A DNA stretch of 64,000 nucleotides, from NCBI RefSeq assembly GCF_041361465.1, contig NZ_JBGKAC010000001.1, positions 1,736,001-1,800,000 of the forward strand, given 5' to 3'. The notes beneath the pieces are model-generated. The model saw nothing but the letters and a program-made list of their open reading frames with translations. It did not search any database and was not told the origin of the DNA. Shown piece by piece: positions 17,581 to 25,916 of the stretch (its first letter is position 1; every line of letters starts with the position of its first letter). Source of the DNA: Halobaculum sp. MBLA0143. Its GTDB lineage: Archaea; Halobacteriota; Halobacteria; Halobacteriales; Haloferacaceae. The translations under genes and the position numbers were made by a program.

Positions 17581-18411
17581 CTACTCGCAGACGTTACACT
17601 CGATGCTGACGAGCCCGATAGCAGCACCGACACAGCAGACACACGCGGTTCCTGCGGATGCGGCTGCACCGATGGCCGACGAACAGCTCCCGCAACACCC
17701 GATTGTCGCCCCTCCAGCGGCAGCGATCGACCCGACGCAGGAGGTGTTCCAGGTGCAGAACGGCCACGTACCGGGAACCTCATAGTCGGCAGAGACATCC
17801 GACACTGCCTCTCTGAGGTCGTCACGAGTCACGGTCTGGTGATTGACTGTCACTTGACCCCGCTCGAACTCGTACCGTGTAAACTTCTGTGCGTTGTCGG
17901 TCTGCTCGCCGAACACGGCGAAGGAGTCGTCGTCGCCGTTGGATGTCCAGATGAGACCGCCCTTCCCGGACTCGTACTGTAGCGTGTACGTGTACTGAAC
18001 GTCGTCCCCGTCGACGACGGTCTTCACGAACGCCTCGCTGTCAGAGGACAAGCCCTCGCGGCTCGGGCGTCGTCGGATCGTCTCGAACTCGTCTGCACCC
18101 CGTGCGCGCTGACGGATCGACTTCTTCAGTTCGCCGTCAGTGACGTTCACGATGTCGGCGGTTACGTCACTACCGGAGATCTCGGAGCTCTCTCCGGCTA
18201 GCGTGCTGCCCGACCCGACGCCGATGCCCGTGAGACCAACGGCAACCGCCGAGAGAGCACGCCGTCGCGTAGCAGAGGCCTCGGTGTCGTCTTCGCGCTC
18301 TGCACTGAGTGCCTCTCAGGCCTCTGAGCAGCCACCACCGTCGGCGACTTGATCGCTCAGTTCCTTCTGATGCGCCTCGACATCGATGTCCTGTTGGCTA
18401 CTACCAGACAT
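17581..18411 (-). pseudogene. Halocin C8-like bacteriocin precursor interrupted by in-frame TGA
   Basis: From ATG 18411 the frame reads MSGSSQQDIDVEAHQKELSD..., then TGA at codon 32 (18318-18316), and continues open to 17581: 276 codons in all. After the stop come a Tat signal (TRRRALSAVAVGLTGIGVGS), a middle domain, and a C-terminal core starting near WPFCTW with ten cysteines in about 60 residues, ending IECNVCE. Tat signal, pro-region and a ten-Cys C terminus are the plan of halocin C8. The sequence SEA-TGA-EAL suggests a TGG (Trp) to TGA change. The next start codon in frame is GTG 18150, beyond the Tat signal, so a downstream start would give a non-exported protein. Confidence 0.75.
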
Positions 18412-18432
18412 CAGGTCGTTGTGTATCTAGAA

Positions 18433-18439
18433 TTTAATA
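18433..18439 (-). promoter_or_regulatory. Halocin gene TATA box
   Basis: Plus-strand TTTAATA (minus TATTAAA) centred 25 nt upstream of ATG 18411. The promoter looks intact, which supports ATG 18411 as the original start and a recent inactivation. Confidence 0.6.
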
Positions 18440-18540
18440 CTCCTGCAAAATCTTCTCTAGTACAACTATGACTAATCCCGATAATCGCGCGGTCATATAC
18501 TCCTTTCCGAAGGCCGGTGCAACTCGGACGTGGATAAACT

Positions 18541-18547
18541 GTTATAC
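18541..18547 (+). promoter_or_regulatory. TATA box of trmB-type gene
   Basis: GTTATAC centred 27 nt upstream of GTG 18571. It is divergent from the halocin promoter across about 100 bp of AT-rich DNA that could hold shared operators. Confidence 0.55.
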
Positions 18548-18570
18548 CCCGCCGGGACGGAGACTGTGGT

Positions 18571-19608
18571 GTGACAGACGAACTTCGCACCACGATGGAG
18601 CGGGTCGGGGAGCGGTTCAACCTCGGTGAGTACGAGATCGACGCCTACCTGGCCGTGCTCGAACACGGTGAGCTGACGGCCAGTGAGATCGCCGCCGAGA
18701 CGGACATTCCCCAGCCACGAGTGTACGACACGGTCAGGAGCCTCTCGGACCGTGGACTCGTCGAACTCCGGGAGTCACGCCCGATGAAGATCGTCGCCGT
18801 CGACCCCGGCGACGCCTTCGGCGACATCCGGTCGTCGCTCGCGGAGATGGTCGACGAGCTGGAGGCACGCTACACTGCGCCGGCCCGGGACACGGAGGCC
18901 GTCTCGCTCGTCAAGTCCCGGTCGACGATCCTCCGGTACCTGGAGGAGATCGTCGCCGACGCCGAGTACGAACTGGCCTTGTCGCTCACGCCGGACCTGT
19001 TGCGTCGGTTCCGCGACAGCTTAGAGGAACGAGTCGCCGCGGGGGTGAGCGTGGAGCTGCTCGTCACGCCCGCCTCGCGGGCCCCCTCGCCCGAGGAGTT
19101 CGACTACGAGTCCGTCGCCACGGAGGCGCGGGCCCGCCGCGGGATCACGACGCCCGTGATCGCCGTCGCCGACGGCGAGTACTCCATCTACGCCACCCAG
19201 GACGCGCTGCGGGACGACCGCGACCGCTACGGCGTGATCTTCAACCGGTCGGCCCTCGGCTTCTTGGTGTCCGGCTTCTACGGCACCGTCCTGTGGACGA
19301 CTGCCGAGACGCTGGCCACGGACGGAGAGTCACGCCCGTTCCCGCGGACCTACGCCTCCATCCGACGGGCAGTCAAAGACGTCCACGAGCTGAGCGGAGA
19401 GTTCCACGTCGAGGTACGAGGCCGGGACGTGGCGACTGGCAACGAGATCCACCTGGAGGGTCCCGTGCTCGCCCACGAGTTCGACGCCTCCGAACAGGTG
19501 GCCTCCTTCTCCGTCGCCGGCGAGGACGGCGACCCGGTCAGTGTCGGCGGGCTCGTCGCGGCACTCGAAGACGTCGAGGCCCAGGAGATCGTTCTCGACA
19601 GGTCCTGA
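18571..19608 (+). CDS. TrmB-family transcriptional regulator
   Basis: 345 aa. The N-terminal winged helix reads [50 protein letters not shown], the classic TrmB DNA-binding domain; a coiled helix (about 88-105) follows, then the C-terminal sugar-binding-type domain ([33 protein letters not shown] and later [18 protein letters not shown]). TrmB proteins usually control sugar metabolism genes. Here it is divergent from the halocin gene and tail-to-tail with a secreted hydrolase, with no sugar operon in view. GTG 18571 is supported by the TATA box. Confidence 0.92.
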   Translation: MTDELRTTMERVGERFNLGEYEIDAYLAVLEHGELTASEIAAETDIPQPRVYDTVRSLSDRGLVELRESRPMKIVAVDPGDAFGDIRSSLAEMVDELEARYTAPARDTEAVSLVKSRSTILRYLEEIVADAEYELALSLTPDLLRRFRDSLEERVAAGVSVELLVTPASRAPSPEEFDYESVATEARARRGITTPVIAVADGEYSIYATQDALRDDRDRYGVIFNRSALGFLVSGFYGTVLWTTAETLATDGESRPFPRTYASIRRAVKDVHELSGEFHVEVRGRDVATGNEIHLEGPVLAHEFDASEQVASFSVAGEDGDPVSVGGLVAALEDVEAQEIVLDRS

Positions 19609-19614
19609 CGACGC

Positions 19615-20550
19615 TCACCACTGTGCGACGAGCTGATCGACGATCCCCTCCTCCTCTTTGTAGTAGTTGCGGTGACACTCGACCTCGCTGGTCACGTCGA
19701 AGTCCGTGTAGTTGTCCGGCGCCTCGTACTGGATTCCCACCTCGCCGACCGCCTCCTCCGTCTCCCGCAGCCGGAACACGTTGTTGAGGATACCGTCCTC
19801 GTACGAGTGGAAGTTGTCGAGTCGGCCGACCGCGAACTCGATGTGGTCGCCGAACTCCTCGTCGAGCCAGCCGGCGTCCATCGACGGGGAGTCTTTCTCC
19901 ACCGCCGCGCCGACCAACGAGACGGACGCCAACAGGTCGCGGGCGCCGTACGCCTCCTCCAACGTCTGGAGCGCGTACATCACGGTCCGGCCGCCCAGCG
20001 AGTGGGCGATCAGCCGGACGGTCGCGTCGTACTCCCCGGCGTACCACTGACAGAAGTTGGCGAGCTTCTTGCCGTTGCGCTCGGCGATGTCCTTCGCCGA
20101 CGCCCAGCCGAGGTCGATGCTGTCTCCCTTGTCGGAGTCCCAGGAGTACACCGCCGTCGCACCGTCGTAGCCGGCCGCCCGGAGCGCGTTCGTGCACTCC
20201 TGGCCGGCGTCGATCGGCTCGTCGTCGTCGTCGGACGACCGCCACCCGTGGACGAACAGCGTCAGCTCGTCTCCCCACTGTGGCCACGACCCCTCCACGT
20301 CGTAGCTCCACTCCGTCTCCCCGTTGATGAGGTCGGCGTCCCCGTCGAAGTGGTCGCGAGTCGACACCCGCGGGAAGTCGTCGGGCGCCGCGACGTTCTC
20401 TGCGCCACACCCCTTGTTGCCGGCAGCGGCCGTCCCCGCTCCGCCGACGATCAGCCCGCCGCCGACCGCCGTCGCCGAGGCCGCACGCAGGAACGTCCGC
20501 CGCGTCTGTCTCCGTCCGCTGTGCCCCTGTGGGTCGTTGTCGTCACCCAT
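19615..20550 (-). CDS. Tat-exported alpha/beta hydrolase
   Basis: 311 aa. The Tat signal RRQTRRTFLRAASATAVGGGLIVGG (twin Arg before TFL) has its A-x-A cleavage region at about TAAAG. The mature enzyme has LFVHGW (oxyanion/His-Gly), the nucleophile elbow AHSLGGRT (Ser at about 180) and a late His in CHRN. It resembles haloarchaeal secreted lipase/esterase-like proteins of unknown substrate. The promoter is AATAAAA at 20575-20581 (plus), 28 nt before ATG 20550. The gene converges with the TrmB gene, six bases apart. Confidence 0.85.
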   Translation of the reverse strand: MGDDNDPQGHSGRRQTRRTFLRAASATAVGGGLIVGGAGTAAAGNKGCGAENVAAPDDFPRVSTRDHFDGDADLINGETEWSYDVEGSWPQWGDELTLFVHGWRSSDDDDEPIDAGQECTNALRAAGYDGATAVYSWDSDKGDSIDLGWASAKDIAERNGKKLANFCQWYAGEYDATVRLIAHSLGGRTVMYALQTLEEAYGARDLLASVSLVGAAVEKDSPSMDAGWLDEEFGDHIEFAVGRLDNFHSYEDGILNNVFRLRETEEAVGEVGIQYEAPDNYTDFDVTSEVECHRNYYKEEEGIVDQLVAQW

Positions 20551-20607
20551 ACCCGGTCGAAATCACTGCACACGAATAAAACTAATCCAAAAACGTGAAA
20601 TAGCCGG

Positions 20608-21669
20608 TCAGCGAGGCGCCTCGAACGGGGCGGCGGCAGGTGCGGCGAGGACGGCTTCCGCGAGTAGGTCCGCGGCGGCGACGAGGTCAGTCGTGTCGAT
20701 CACCTCGACGGGGGTGTGCATGTAGCGATTCGGCAGCCCGACGTTGAGCGCGGGCGTGCCGCCGCGGGCGGTGAAGAAGGCGTCCGCGTCCGTCCCGGTG
20801 GCGGAGCCAGTCGCCTGGAGTTGGTAGTCGACGCCCGCCGTCTCGGCGGCCTCGCGGGCCAACGACACGAGCGCCGGGTGGTTGGCGGAGCCGCGGGAGA
20901 CGACCGGACCGTCCGCCAGTTCGACGGGACCGCTCGCGGTCTGGGACACGTCCGGGTTGTCCGTCGCGTGTGTCACGTCCACTGCGACGATCGCGTCCGG
21001 GTCGAGATCGTAGCCCACCATCTCTGCCCCCTTCAGGCCGAGCTCCTCTTGCACGGTGGCGACGGCGTACACGGTCGCGTCGGCGTCACGCCGGCTGGCT
21101 CGGCGGAGCGTCTCGGCGGCCGTCCAGGTGCCGACCCGGTTGTCGACCCCGCGAGCCGCCAGCCGGTCGTCGGCCAGCTCCGCCGTCGTCGTGGCGAAGG
21201 TGACCGGGTCGCCGATCTCCACGAGCTCGCGGGCCGCCTCGCCGCTGTCGACGCCCACGTCCACGAACTGGGCGTCGATCTCCTCGTACTCCTCGTCGCC
21301 GTCCCGGAGGTGGATCGCCGTCTGACCGATCACGCCCGCGACCGGCTCGTCGGCGTGGACAGTGACGTGTTGTCCCTTCGACACCGTGCGGTCGGAGCCG
21401 CCGACGGCCGTGATTCGGAGGAACCCGTCCTCGGTCACGTCGCGTACCATGAACCCGATCTCGTCGGCGTGGCCCGCGACGGCGATCTCCGTATCGACGC
21501 TCGGGTCCCCTTCGTGGACGGCGACGGCGTTGCCGTAGGCGTCCGTCGAAACCTCGTCTGCGAACGACGCGACGTACTCCGTCCAGACCCGGCGACCCGG
21601 GCCCTCGAACCCCGACGGGGACGGTGTCTCCAACAGTTCCTCCAAGAACGCGCGTGGGTCGGATTCCAT
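20608..21669 (-). CDS. M42-family metallo-aminopeptidase (TET/FrvX type)
   Basis: 353 aa dinuclear zinc aminopeptidase; M42 enzymes form tetrahedral dodecamers that trim peptides. Metal-site segments: VAGHADEIGFMV (first His-x-Asp), AARGVDNRVG (bridging Asp), VATVQEELGLKGAEM (Glu-Glu pair), VAVDVTHATD (Asp) and NRYMHTPVEVI (last His). The PA-like insert domain lies between the first two. ATG 21669 is chosen because residues before MESDPRAFLEELLETPSPSG are not conserved-looking. No linked peptidase or transporter gene. Confidence 0.92.
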   Translation of the reverse strand: MESDPRAFLEELLETPSPSGFEGPGRRVWTEYVASFADEVSTDAYGNAVAVHEGDPSVDTEIAVAGHADEIGFMVRDVTEDGFLRITAVGGSDRTVSKGQHVTVHADEPVAGVIGQTAIHLRDGDEEYEEIDAQFVDVGVDSGEAARELVEIGDPVTFATTTAELADDRLAARGVDNRVGTWTAAETLRRASRRDADATVYAVATVQEELGLKGAEMVGYDLDPDAIVAVDVTHATDNPDVSQTASGPVELADGPVVSRGSANHPALVSLAREAAETAGVDYQLQATGSATGTDADAFFTARGGTPALNVGLPNRYMHTPVEVIDTTDLVAAADLLAEAVLAAPAAAPFEAPR

Positions 21670-21774
21670 AGATACACTCCGGTAGCCGACAGTTTCAACG
21701 ACACGGTGTCGGCCGGGCGCCGTGGTGGCTCGCACCACGGCGGTGTTCAAGACCCCTGCACGCGTAGTACGAGT

Positions 21775-22167
21775 ATGGTAGAACTGACACTACTCGAGCT
21801 GCACGTGCACGACGGCGTCGACTTCTCCCCGCGCGGCGTGATCGGGGGCGACGACGGGGGCCACAGCGCACTGGCCGACGAGACGAGCGAGACCGACACC
21901 GACGCGATGGACGAGACGAGCGAGACCGACACCGACGCGATGGACGAGACGAGCGAGACCGACACCGACGCGATGGACGAGACGAGCGAGACCGACACCG
22001 ACGCGACGAACCAGCGCTCCAGTCTGCTCCGACGGGGCGCCCGGACGGCAGTCGGGGTCGCGGCGGTCGGCACCGCGGCGTACGTCGTGCGACGGCGCCG
22101 CGCCGGGGACGACGAGGAGACGGACGTGGAAGTCGAGATCGAAGAGTCCGAGCCCGTCGCAGAGTAG
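21775..22167 (+). CDS. Small protein with four 11-residue repeats and one TM helix
   Basis: 130 aa. It begins MVELTLLELHVHDGVDFSPR, then carries four copies of the 11-residue unit DETSETDTDAM (last copy ending DAT), then a basic stretch (RSSLLRRGAR), one hydrophobic helix (TAVGVAAVGTAAYVV), RRRR and an acidic tail. The acidic repeat would face the opposite side from the basic tail or form a disordered linker. The N terminus and the TM-RRRR end look like genuine haloarchaeal coding sequence; function unknown. It is convergent with the downstream gene: both stops lie at 22167/22168 with no spacer. Confidence 0.7.
   Translation: MVELTLLELHVHDGVDFSPRGVIGGDDGGHSALADETSETDTDAMDETSETDTDAMDETSETDTDAMDETSETDTDATNQRSSLLRRGARTAVGVAAVGTAAYVVRRRRAGDDEETDVEVEIEESEPVAE
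21877..22008 (+). repeat. 33-bp coding tandem repeat, four copies
   Basis: Units at 21877-21909, 21910-21942, 21943-21975 and 21976-22008. The first three are identical at every base and the fourth differs only near its end, so the expansion is recent and copy number may vary between strains. Confidence 0.95.
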
Positions 22168-22971
22168 CTACGACAACGACCCCAACCGGCTGGCGGCGTA
22201 GCCGAACACGTTCGTGTAGCCGTTCGCGGACATCAACACCGGGTAGAACTCCTCGTCTGCGGTGAACTCCTGGCCGTCGGCGACGGCGAACGTCTGCCCG
22301 GGCGCGACCCGTTCGAAGTTGTGGGCGAGCACTTCGTAGCTGTCGGCCGGCGGCTTCCCGATCTGCTCGACGAGCCGGAACACTCCCACGTCGTCCGTGC
22401 CGCGGGAGTGGATACGGTCGTCCGTCGTCGGCTCCGGGAGGACGTTCGTCGCCGACAGGAACGCCCGGATCAGCCAGTAGGCGTTCTCCGCGGCTGCCTC
22501 GCTCTTCTGGAGCCCACACTCCACCTCCAGCGTGTGTGCCTGTTCGATGAACCGTCCCTGTGAGAACGGCCCCGACTCGACGAGCTGTGTCACCGGGAGC
22601 CGTGGGACGACCGCCTGCGTAATCTCGTCGACGACGGACGTGATGGCGAACGGCTCCGCGTACGACTGTGTGGAGTGGAGCGACAGCGTGGTACACCCTT
22701 CCAGCTCCTGGCGCAGCGCCGCCGCCAGCCGCCCCTCGTGGGAGTCCGCGTCCGAGTCGCCGGGGTACGCCCGGTTGAGGTCCTCGTCGACGTACCGCAC
22801 GTCCCGCTCGGCGGCCGCCTCGTTGGCGACGACGAACTTCACCGGTCGGTCGACGTCCGGCTCGTCGGCCAGGAGTCGGTCGATCGCGCGGCGGCCACAC
22901 GGCTCGTCGCCGTGAATCCCGCCGACGACCGCGACCGCTGGCGCGCCTTCGCCGAGCTGGTACACCTGCAC
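22168..22971 (-). CDS. Succinylglutamate desuccinylase/aspartoacylase-family zinc hydrolase
   Basis: 267 aa M14-like zinc hydrolase. GGIHGDEPCGRRAIDRLL has the H-x-x-E zinc motif; DLNRAYPG supplies the Asn-Arg substrate-binding pair; TLSLHSTQSYAEPF carries the third zinc His, and EVECG the catalytic Glu. The family deacylates N-acyl amino acids; the exact substrate is not visible. The C-terminal beta domain ends GYTNVFGYAASRLG. Start GTG 22971 (MQVYQLGEG). The 228 bases upstream to 23199 hold the divergent protease promoter and a short direct repeat AACTGTGT (about 23085-23104). Confidence 0.85.
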   Translation of the reverse strand: MQVYQLGEGAPAVAVVGGIHGDEPCGRRAIDRLLADEPDVDRPVKFVVANEAAAERDVRYVDEDLNRAYPGDSDADSHEGRLAAALRQELEGCTTLSLHSTQSYAEPFAITSVVDEITQAVVPRLPVTQLVESGPFSQGRFIEQAHTLEVECGLQKSEAAAENAYWLIRAFLSATNVLPEPTTDDRIHSRGTDDVGVFRLVEQIGKPPADSYEVLAHNFERVAPGQTFAVADGQEFTADEEFYPVLMSANGYTNVFGYAASRLGSLS

Positions 22972-23167
22972 GCTCGGTTTCTCCGCAGCCCGTCTACTTC
23001 AGCTACACGGTCCACGGCAGCCGTCCCCCGACCGGAAGTAGACGACTCCACGTACCACAAAATGACCCGTAGATCGGACATAGAACTGTGTCAAACTGTG
23101 TGTATTCGCAGACCTTCCGTGTTAGCCTCGTAACAGAGATCCAAAATGAGTTACCGTTTGCAACAGA

Positions 23168-23174
23168 TTTAATT
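23168..23174 (+). promoter_or_regulatory. Subtilisin gene TATA box
   Basis: TTTAATT centred 29 nt upstream of ATG 23200; it picks ATG 23200 over the GTG at 23194. Confidence 0.55.
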
Positions 23175-23199
23175 CCTGGCTGTTCCACTCACCGTGTGC

Positions 23200-24483
23200 A
23201 TGTCCGACACACGACGGGAGTTCCTGCGGCTGAGCGGCGGGGCACTGGGCGGGTTGTTCGTCGGTAGTTCGGTGACGGCAGCCGAACGGACGGATCGGTT
23301 CGTCGTGACGGGCGAGCAGGTGCCCGGTGACTTGGAGGTCGTCCACGAGATGCCGGGCGTGTCCGTGAGCGTCGTTCGGGGCACCGAGTCGGCGGTATCC
23401 GCCTCGAAGGACGTGAAGCAGTACGCGCCGGACGTGGAGATCAGCATCGACGAGCCGACCGCGGAGCCGACCGCGGCGCCCGCGGCCGCCGAACTGGAGG
23501 AGCCGTTGGCCGCGCTCCAGTGGGACAAACAGGTCCAGAACCTCGGAGCGGTCCACGAGCGCACCCGGGGTGAGGGGAGCCGCACGGCGATTCTCGACAC
23601 CGGAATCGACGAGAACCACCCGGACTTCGGCAACCTCAACGAGGACCTGTCGCGCAACTTCGCGGCCGACGACGGCGACCACAGCCCGCCGGGAACGCGC
23701 TATCACGGCACACACGTCGGCGGAATCGCGGCTGCGACGGACGACGGCGTCGGGGTCGTCGGCACGGCGCCGGCGACGGACCTGGTCGACCTGCGGGTGT
23801 TCGGTCCCTCCGGCGGCGCCTCCTTCGGCGCGATCCTGGCTGCCGTCACCTACGCCGCGAACGTCGGCTGTGACGTCGCCAACCTCTCGCTGGGCGCGTA
23901 CCCGTTCCCGCGGAAGGGCAACGGGAAGTTCTACGGTGGTGTCCTGAACGAGACGATGACGTACGCCAACGCCCAGGGGACGCTGTTGGTGATCGCCGCC
24001 GGCAACGACGGCGCCGACCTCCAGCACGACGGCAAGGTCATGTCTATCCCCGCGGAGGGGGCACAAGGGCTCGCGGTGTCTGCCACCACCTCCGTCGACT
24101 TCGATCCGTTCACGGGGACCGCGGACAACCCCGGCACGCAGCCGGCGAGCTACACCAACTACGGCACGAACGCGGTCACGTTGGGGGCCCCCGGCGGGGG
24201 CACTCCCCCCGGCGGCGGCGTCAGCGACCTCGTGTACAACGCCATCCCGTTGGCGACCGCCGAGGCGTTCGGCTTCCCGCAGCCGTACGCCTACCTCGCC
24301 GGCACCTCGATGGCGGCTCCACAGGTTGCCGGGGCGGCCGCGCTCGTCGCCGCCGAGAACCCGGACTACGACGCCAACCAGGTGGAGGCGGCGCTGAAGC
24401 AGGCGGCGTCCGTCCCGTCGGACTTCGACAAGGCGTACTACGGGGCCGGGTTCCTGGACGTCGAGGCCGCACTCGACGGGTAG
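23200..24483 (+). CDS. Tat-exported subtilisin-like (S8) serine protease, halolysin type
   Basis: 427 aa. The Tat signal is MSDTRREFLRLSGGALGGLFVG. The propeptide runs to about residue 100, with an Ala/Pro/Thr/Glu-rich hinge (EPTAEPTAAPAAAELEE). The catalytic triad is D in TAILDTGID, H in RYHGTHVGG and S in LAGTSMAAPQVAGAAAL, with oxyanion Asn in AAGNDG. The chain ends soon after the catalytic domain (YYGAGFLDVEAALDG), so there is no C-terminal PPC-like extension, unlike longer halolysins. Likely an extracellular protease activated by autoprocessing. Convergent with yhbY. Confidence 0.93.
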   Translation: MSDTRREFLRLSGGALGGLFVGSSVTAAERTDRFVVTGEQVPGDLEVVHEMPGVSVSVVRGTESAVSASKDVKQYAPDVEISIDEPTAEPTAAPAAAELEEPLAALQWDKQVQNLGAVHERTRGEGSRTAILDTGIDENHPDFGNLNEDLSRNFAADDGDHSPPGTRYHGTHVGGIAAATDDGVGVVGTAPATDLVDLRVFGPSGGASFGAILAAVTYAANVGCDVANLSLGAYPFPRKGNGKFYGGVLNETMTYANAQGTLLVIAAGNDGADLQHDGKVMSIPAEGAQGLAVSATTSVDFDPFTGTADNPGTQPASYTNYGTNAVTLGAPGGGTPPGGGVSDLVYNAIPLATAEAFGFPQPYAYLAGTSMAAPQVAGAAALVAAENPDYDANQVEAALKQAASVPSDFDKAYYGAGFLDVEAALDG

Positions 24484-24732
24484 CTACCGGCTGAACACCG
24501 CGGTGTTGCCGCGGGTACGGTACAGTTCCGCGCCCGCCGCCGCCGCGAGTTCGTCCGCGAGCGTCTCCGTGTCCGTCCCGCCGCGGGCAGACCGGAGGAA
24601 CTTCACTTTCACCAGCTCCGCGTCGCCCAGCTGTCGGTCCAGTTCGTCGGCGACGCTCTCGACCCCCTTCTTGCCGACGCGGATCGTCGCGTCCAGTTCG
24701 TGTGCGCGTCGTGCAGTGTCGTCGTCGCTCAC
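24484..24732 (-). CDS. YhbY-type CRM-domain RNA-binding protein
   Basis: 82 aa single CRM domain: ARRAHELDATIRVGKKGVESVADELDRQLGDAELVKVKFL with the GKKG loop, then ELAAAAGAELYRTRGNTAVFSR. The family binds the large ribosomal subunit or its precursors. Start GTG 24732 is chosen (MSDDDTARRAHELD); the longer frame crosses the gap to rnp4 and reads unlike coding sequence. It follows rnp4 by 53 nt, an archaeal gene pairing linked to RNA processing. Confidence 0.88.
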   Translation of the reverse strand: MSDDDTARRAHELDATIRVGKKGVESVADELDRQLGDAELVKVKFLRSARGGTDTETLADELAAAAGAELYRTRGNTAVFSR

Positions 24733-24785
24733 GCTCGCCGTACCCCGAGCACCGTGTTGAAGCCTGCGGTCCACGGCCTCACCGA

Positions 24786-25064
24786 TCAGTACGGGTACCG
24801 ATCCGTCGCTCCACAGTCACACCGGATCACGACGTGGCTCCCCTCCTGGAGTCGCACCCTGGCGTTCGCTCCGGGGACGAGGTAGGCGTCACACCGGTCA
24901 CAGGCGAAGCGGTCCAACCGACGGGGGAGTGACAGCCGTTCCCGCTGTGCCAGCCGGCGGGCGGTGGCGACGTACGTCCGGCTCCGGTCTACTTCGCCCG
25001 CGCGGGTCGCCTCCGCCGCCAGCGCGGCCAGTCGCTCGATCCGTTCGGCCGCGATGCTCGCCAT
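24786..25064 (-). CDS. rnp4: Ribonuclease P protein component 4 (Rpp21/Rpr2)
   Basis: 92 aa; a protein subunit of archaeal RNase P, which trims tRNA 5' leaders. Two N-terminal helices (IAAERIERLAALAAEATRAGEVDRSRTYVATARRLAQRERLSLPRRLDRF) precede a zinc ribbon with cysteines in CDRCDAY and IRCDCGATDRYPY. That helix-pair-plus-ribbon layout is the Rpr2 family. ATG 25064 is chosen; the frame upstream belongs to the promoter area of the divergent FAH-family gene. Probably co-transcribed with yhbY. Confidence 0.9.
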   Translation of the reverse strand: MASIAAERIERLAALAAEATRAGEVDRSRTYVATARRLAQRERLSLPRRLDRFACDRCDAYLVPGANARVRLQEGSHVVIRCDCGATDRYPY

Positions 25065-25145
25065 AGCCGGGTCTCGGGGGCGACCGCCCGAAAGCGGTTG
25101 CGGTTCGACCACTGCGTTCAAGCCCGCCGCCGCCGACCACGCGGT

Positions 25146-25886
25146 ATGCGACACGCACGCATCCGCGACCCCGCCGGCACCGTCCGCACGGGCGTCTACC
25201 ACGGCGACAGTGTCGTCGCCGCCGGCCGCGAGTACGACCTCTCGGCCGCGGACGTCGACCTCCTGGCGCCGTGTGAGCCGGAGAAGATCGTCTGTGTCGG
25301 CCGCAACTACGTCGCTCACGCCGAAGAACGGTCCGAGGCCGTCCCGGACCGACCGCTGTTGTTCCTGAAGCCCCCCAACTGCGTCGCCTCGCCGGGCGCG
25401 ACCGTCCCGCTCCCGGCCGGCAAGACGATCGAACACGAGGCCGAGCTCGCGGTCGTGATCGGCCGTGAGGCACGGAACGTCGCCGCCAGCGACGCCGCCG
25501 ACTACGTCGCCGGCTACACCTGTCTCGACGACCTCTCCAACCGCGACGACCAGGACCGCGAGACCAACTGGGTCCGAGGGAAGGCGTTCGACGGCGCCGC
25601 ACCCCTGGGACCGTGTGTCGCCGACCCGGAACACGTCCCCGCGGACGCCGCCGTCGAGCTCCGAGTGAACGGTGACCGCCGCCAGTCCGGCTCCCGCGAT
25701 CAGTTCGTCTTCTCCGTGCCGGCCCTGCTCGCCGAGGTGACGAGCTACCTCACGCTCTCGCCCGGCGACGTGATCTCGACGGGGACACCCGCCGGTGTCG
25801 CCCCCGTGACGGACGGCGATACTGTAGCGGTCGACGTGGAAGGTGTCGGAACCTTGGAGCACGGCGTCGCCCGCGTGGACGACTGA
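25146..25886 (+). CDS. Fumarylacetoacetate hydrolase-family protein
   Basis: 246 aa. FAH fold hydrolase/decarboxylase/isomerase. EKIVCVGRNYVAHAEE opens the catalytic domain, and metal ligands lie in IEHEAELAVVIGREARNV (E-x-E) and in the later Asp of YTCLDDLSNRDDQ. FKPPNCV-like LFLKPPNCVASPG and the end GDVISTGTPAGVAPVTDGDTV are typical of the bacterial 5-oxopent-3-ene-tricarboxylate / acylpyruvase branch. An acylpyruvate or oxaloacetate-type substrate is the family expectation, not shown here. ATG 25146 lies at MRHARIRDPAG. Confidence 0.88.
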   Translation: MRHARIRDPAGTVRTGVYHGDSVVAAGREYDLSAADVDLLAPCEPEKIVCVGRNYVAHAEERSEAVPDRPLLFLKPPNCVASPGATVPLPAGKTIEHEAELAVVIGREARNVAASDAADYVAGYTCLDDLSNRDDQDRETNWVRGKAFDGAAPLGPCVADPEHVPADAAVELRVNGDRRQSGSRDQFVFSVPALLAEVTSYLTLSPGDVISTGTPAGVAPVTDGDTVAVDVEGVGTLEHGVARVDD

Positions 25887-25916
25887 GACGCTCGCCGTGA
25901 GCCCCCTCGCCCGGCG

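Noticed and set aside
18316-18318. Reading the halocin TGA as selenocysteine
   Set aside because: No SECIS-like element or selenoprotein gene seen; the flanking residues suggest Trp, and TGA is used as an ordinary stop throughout the window.
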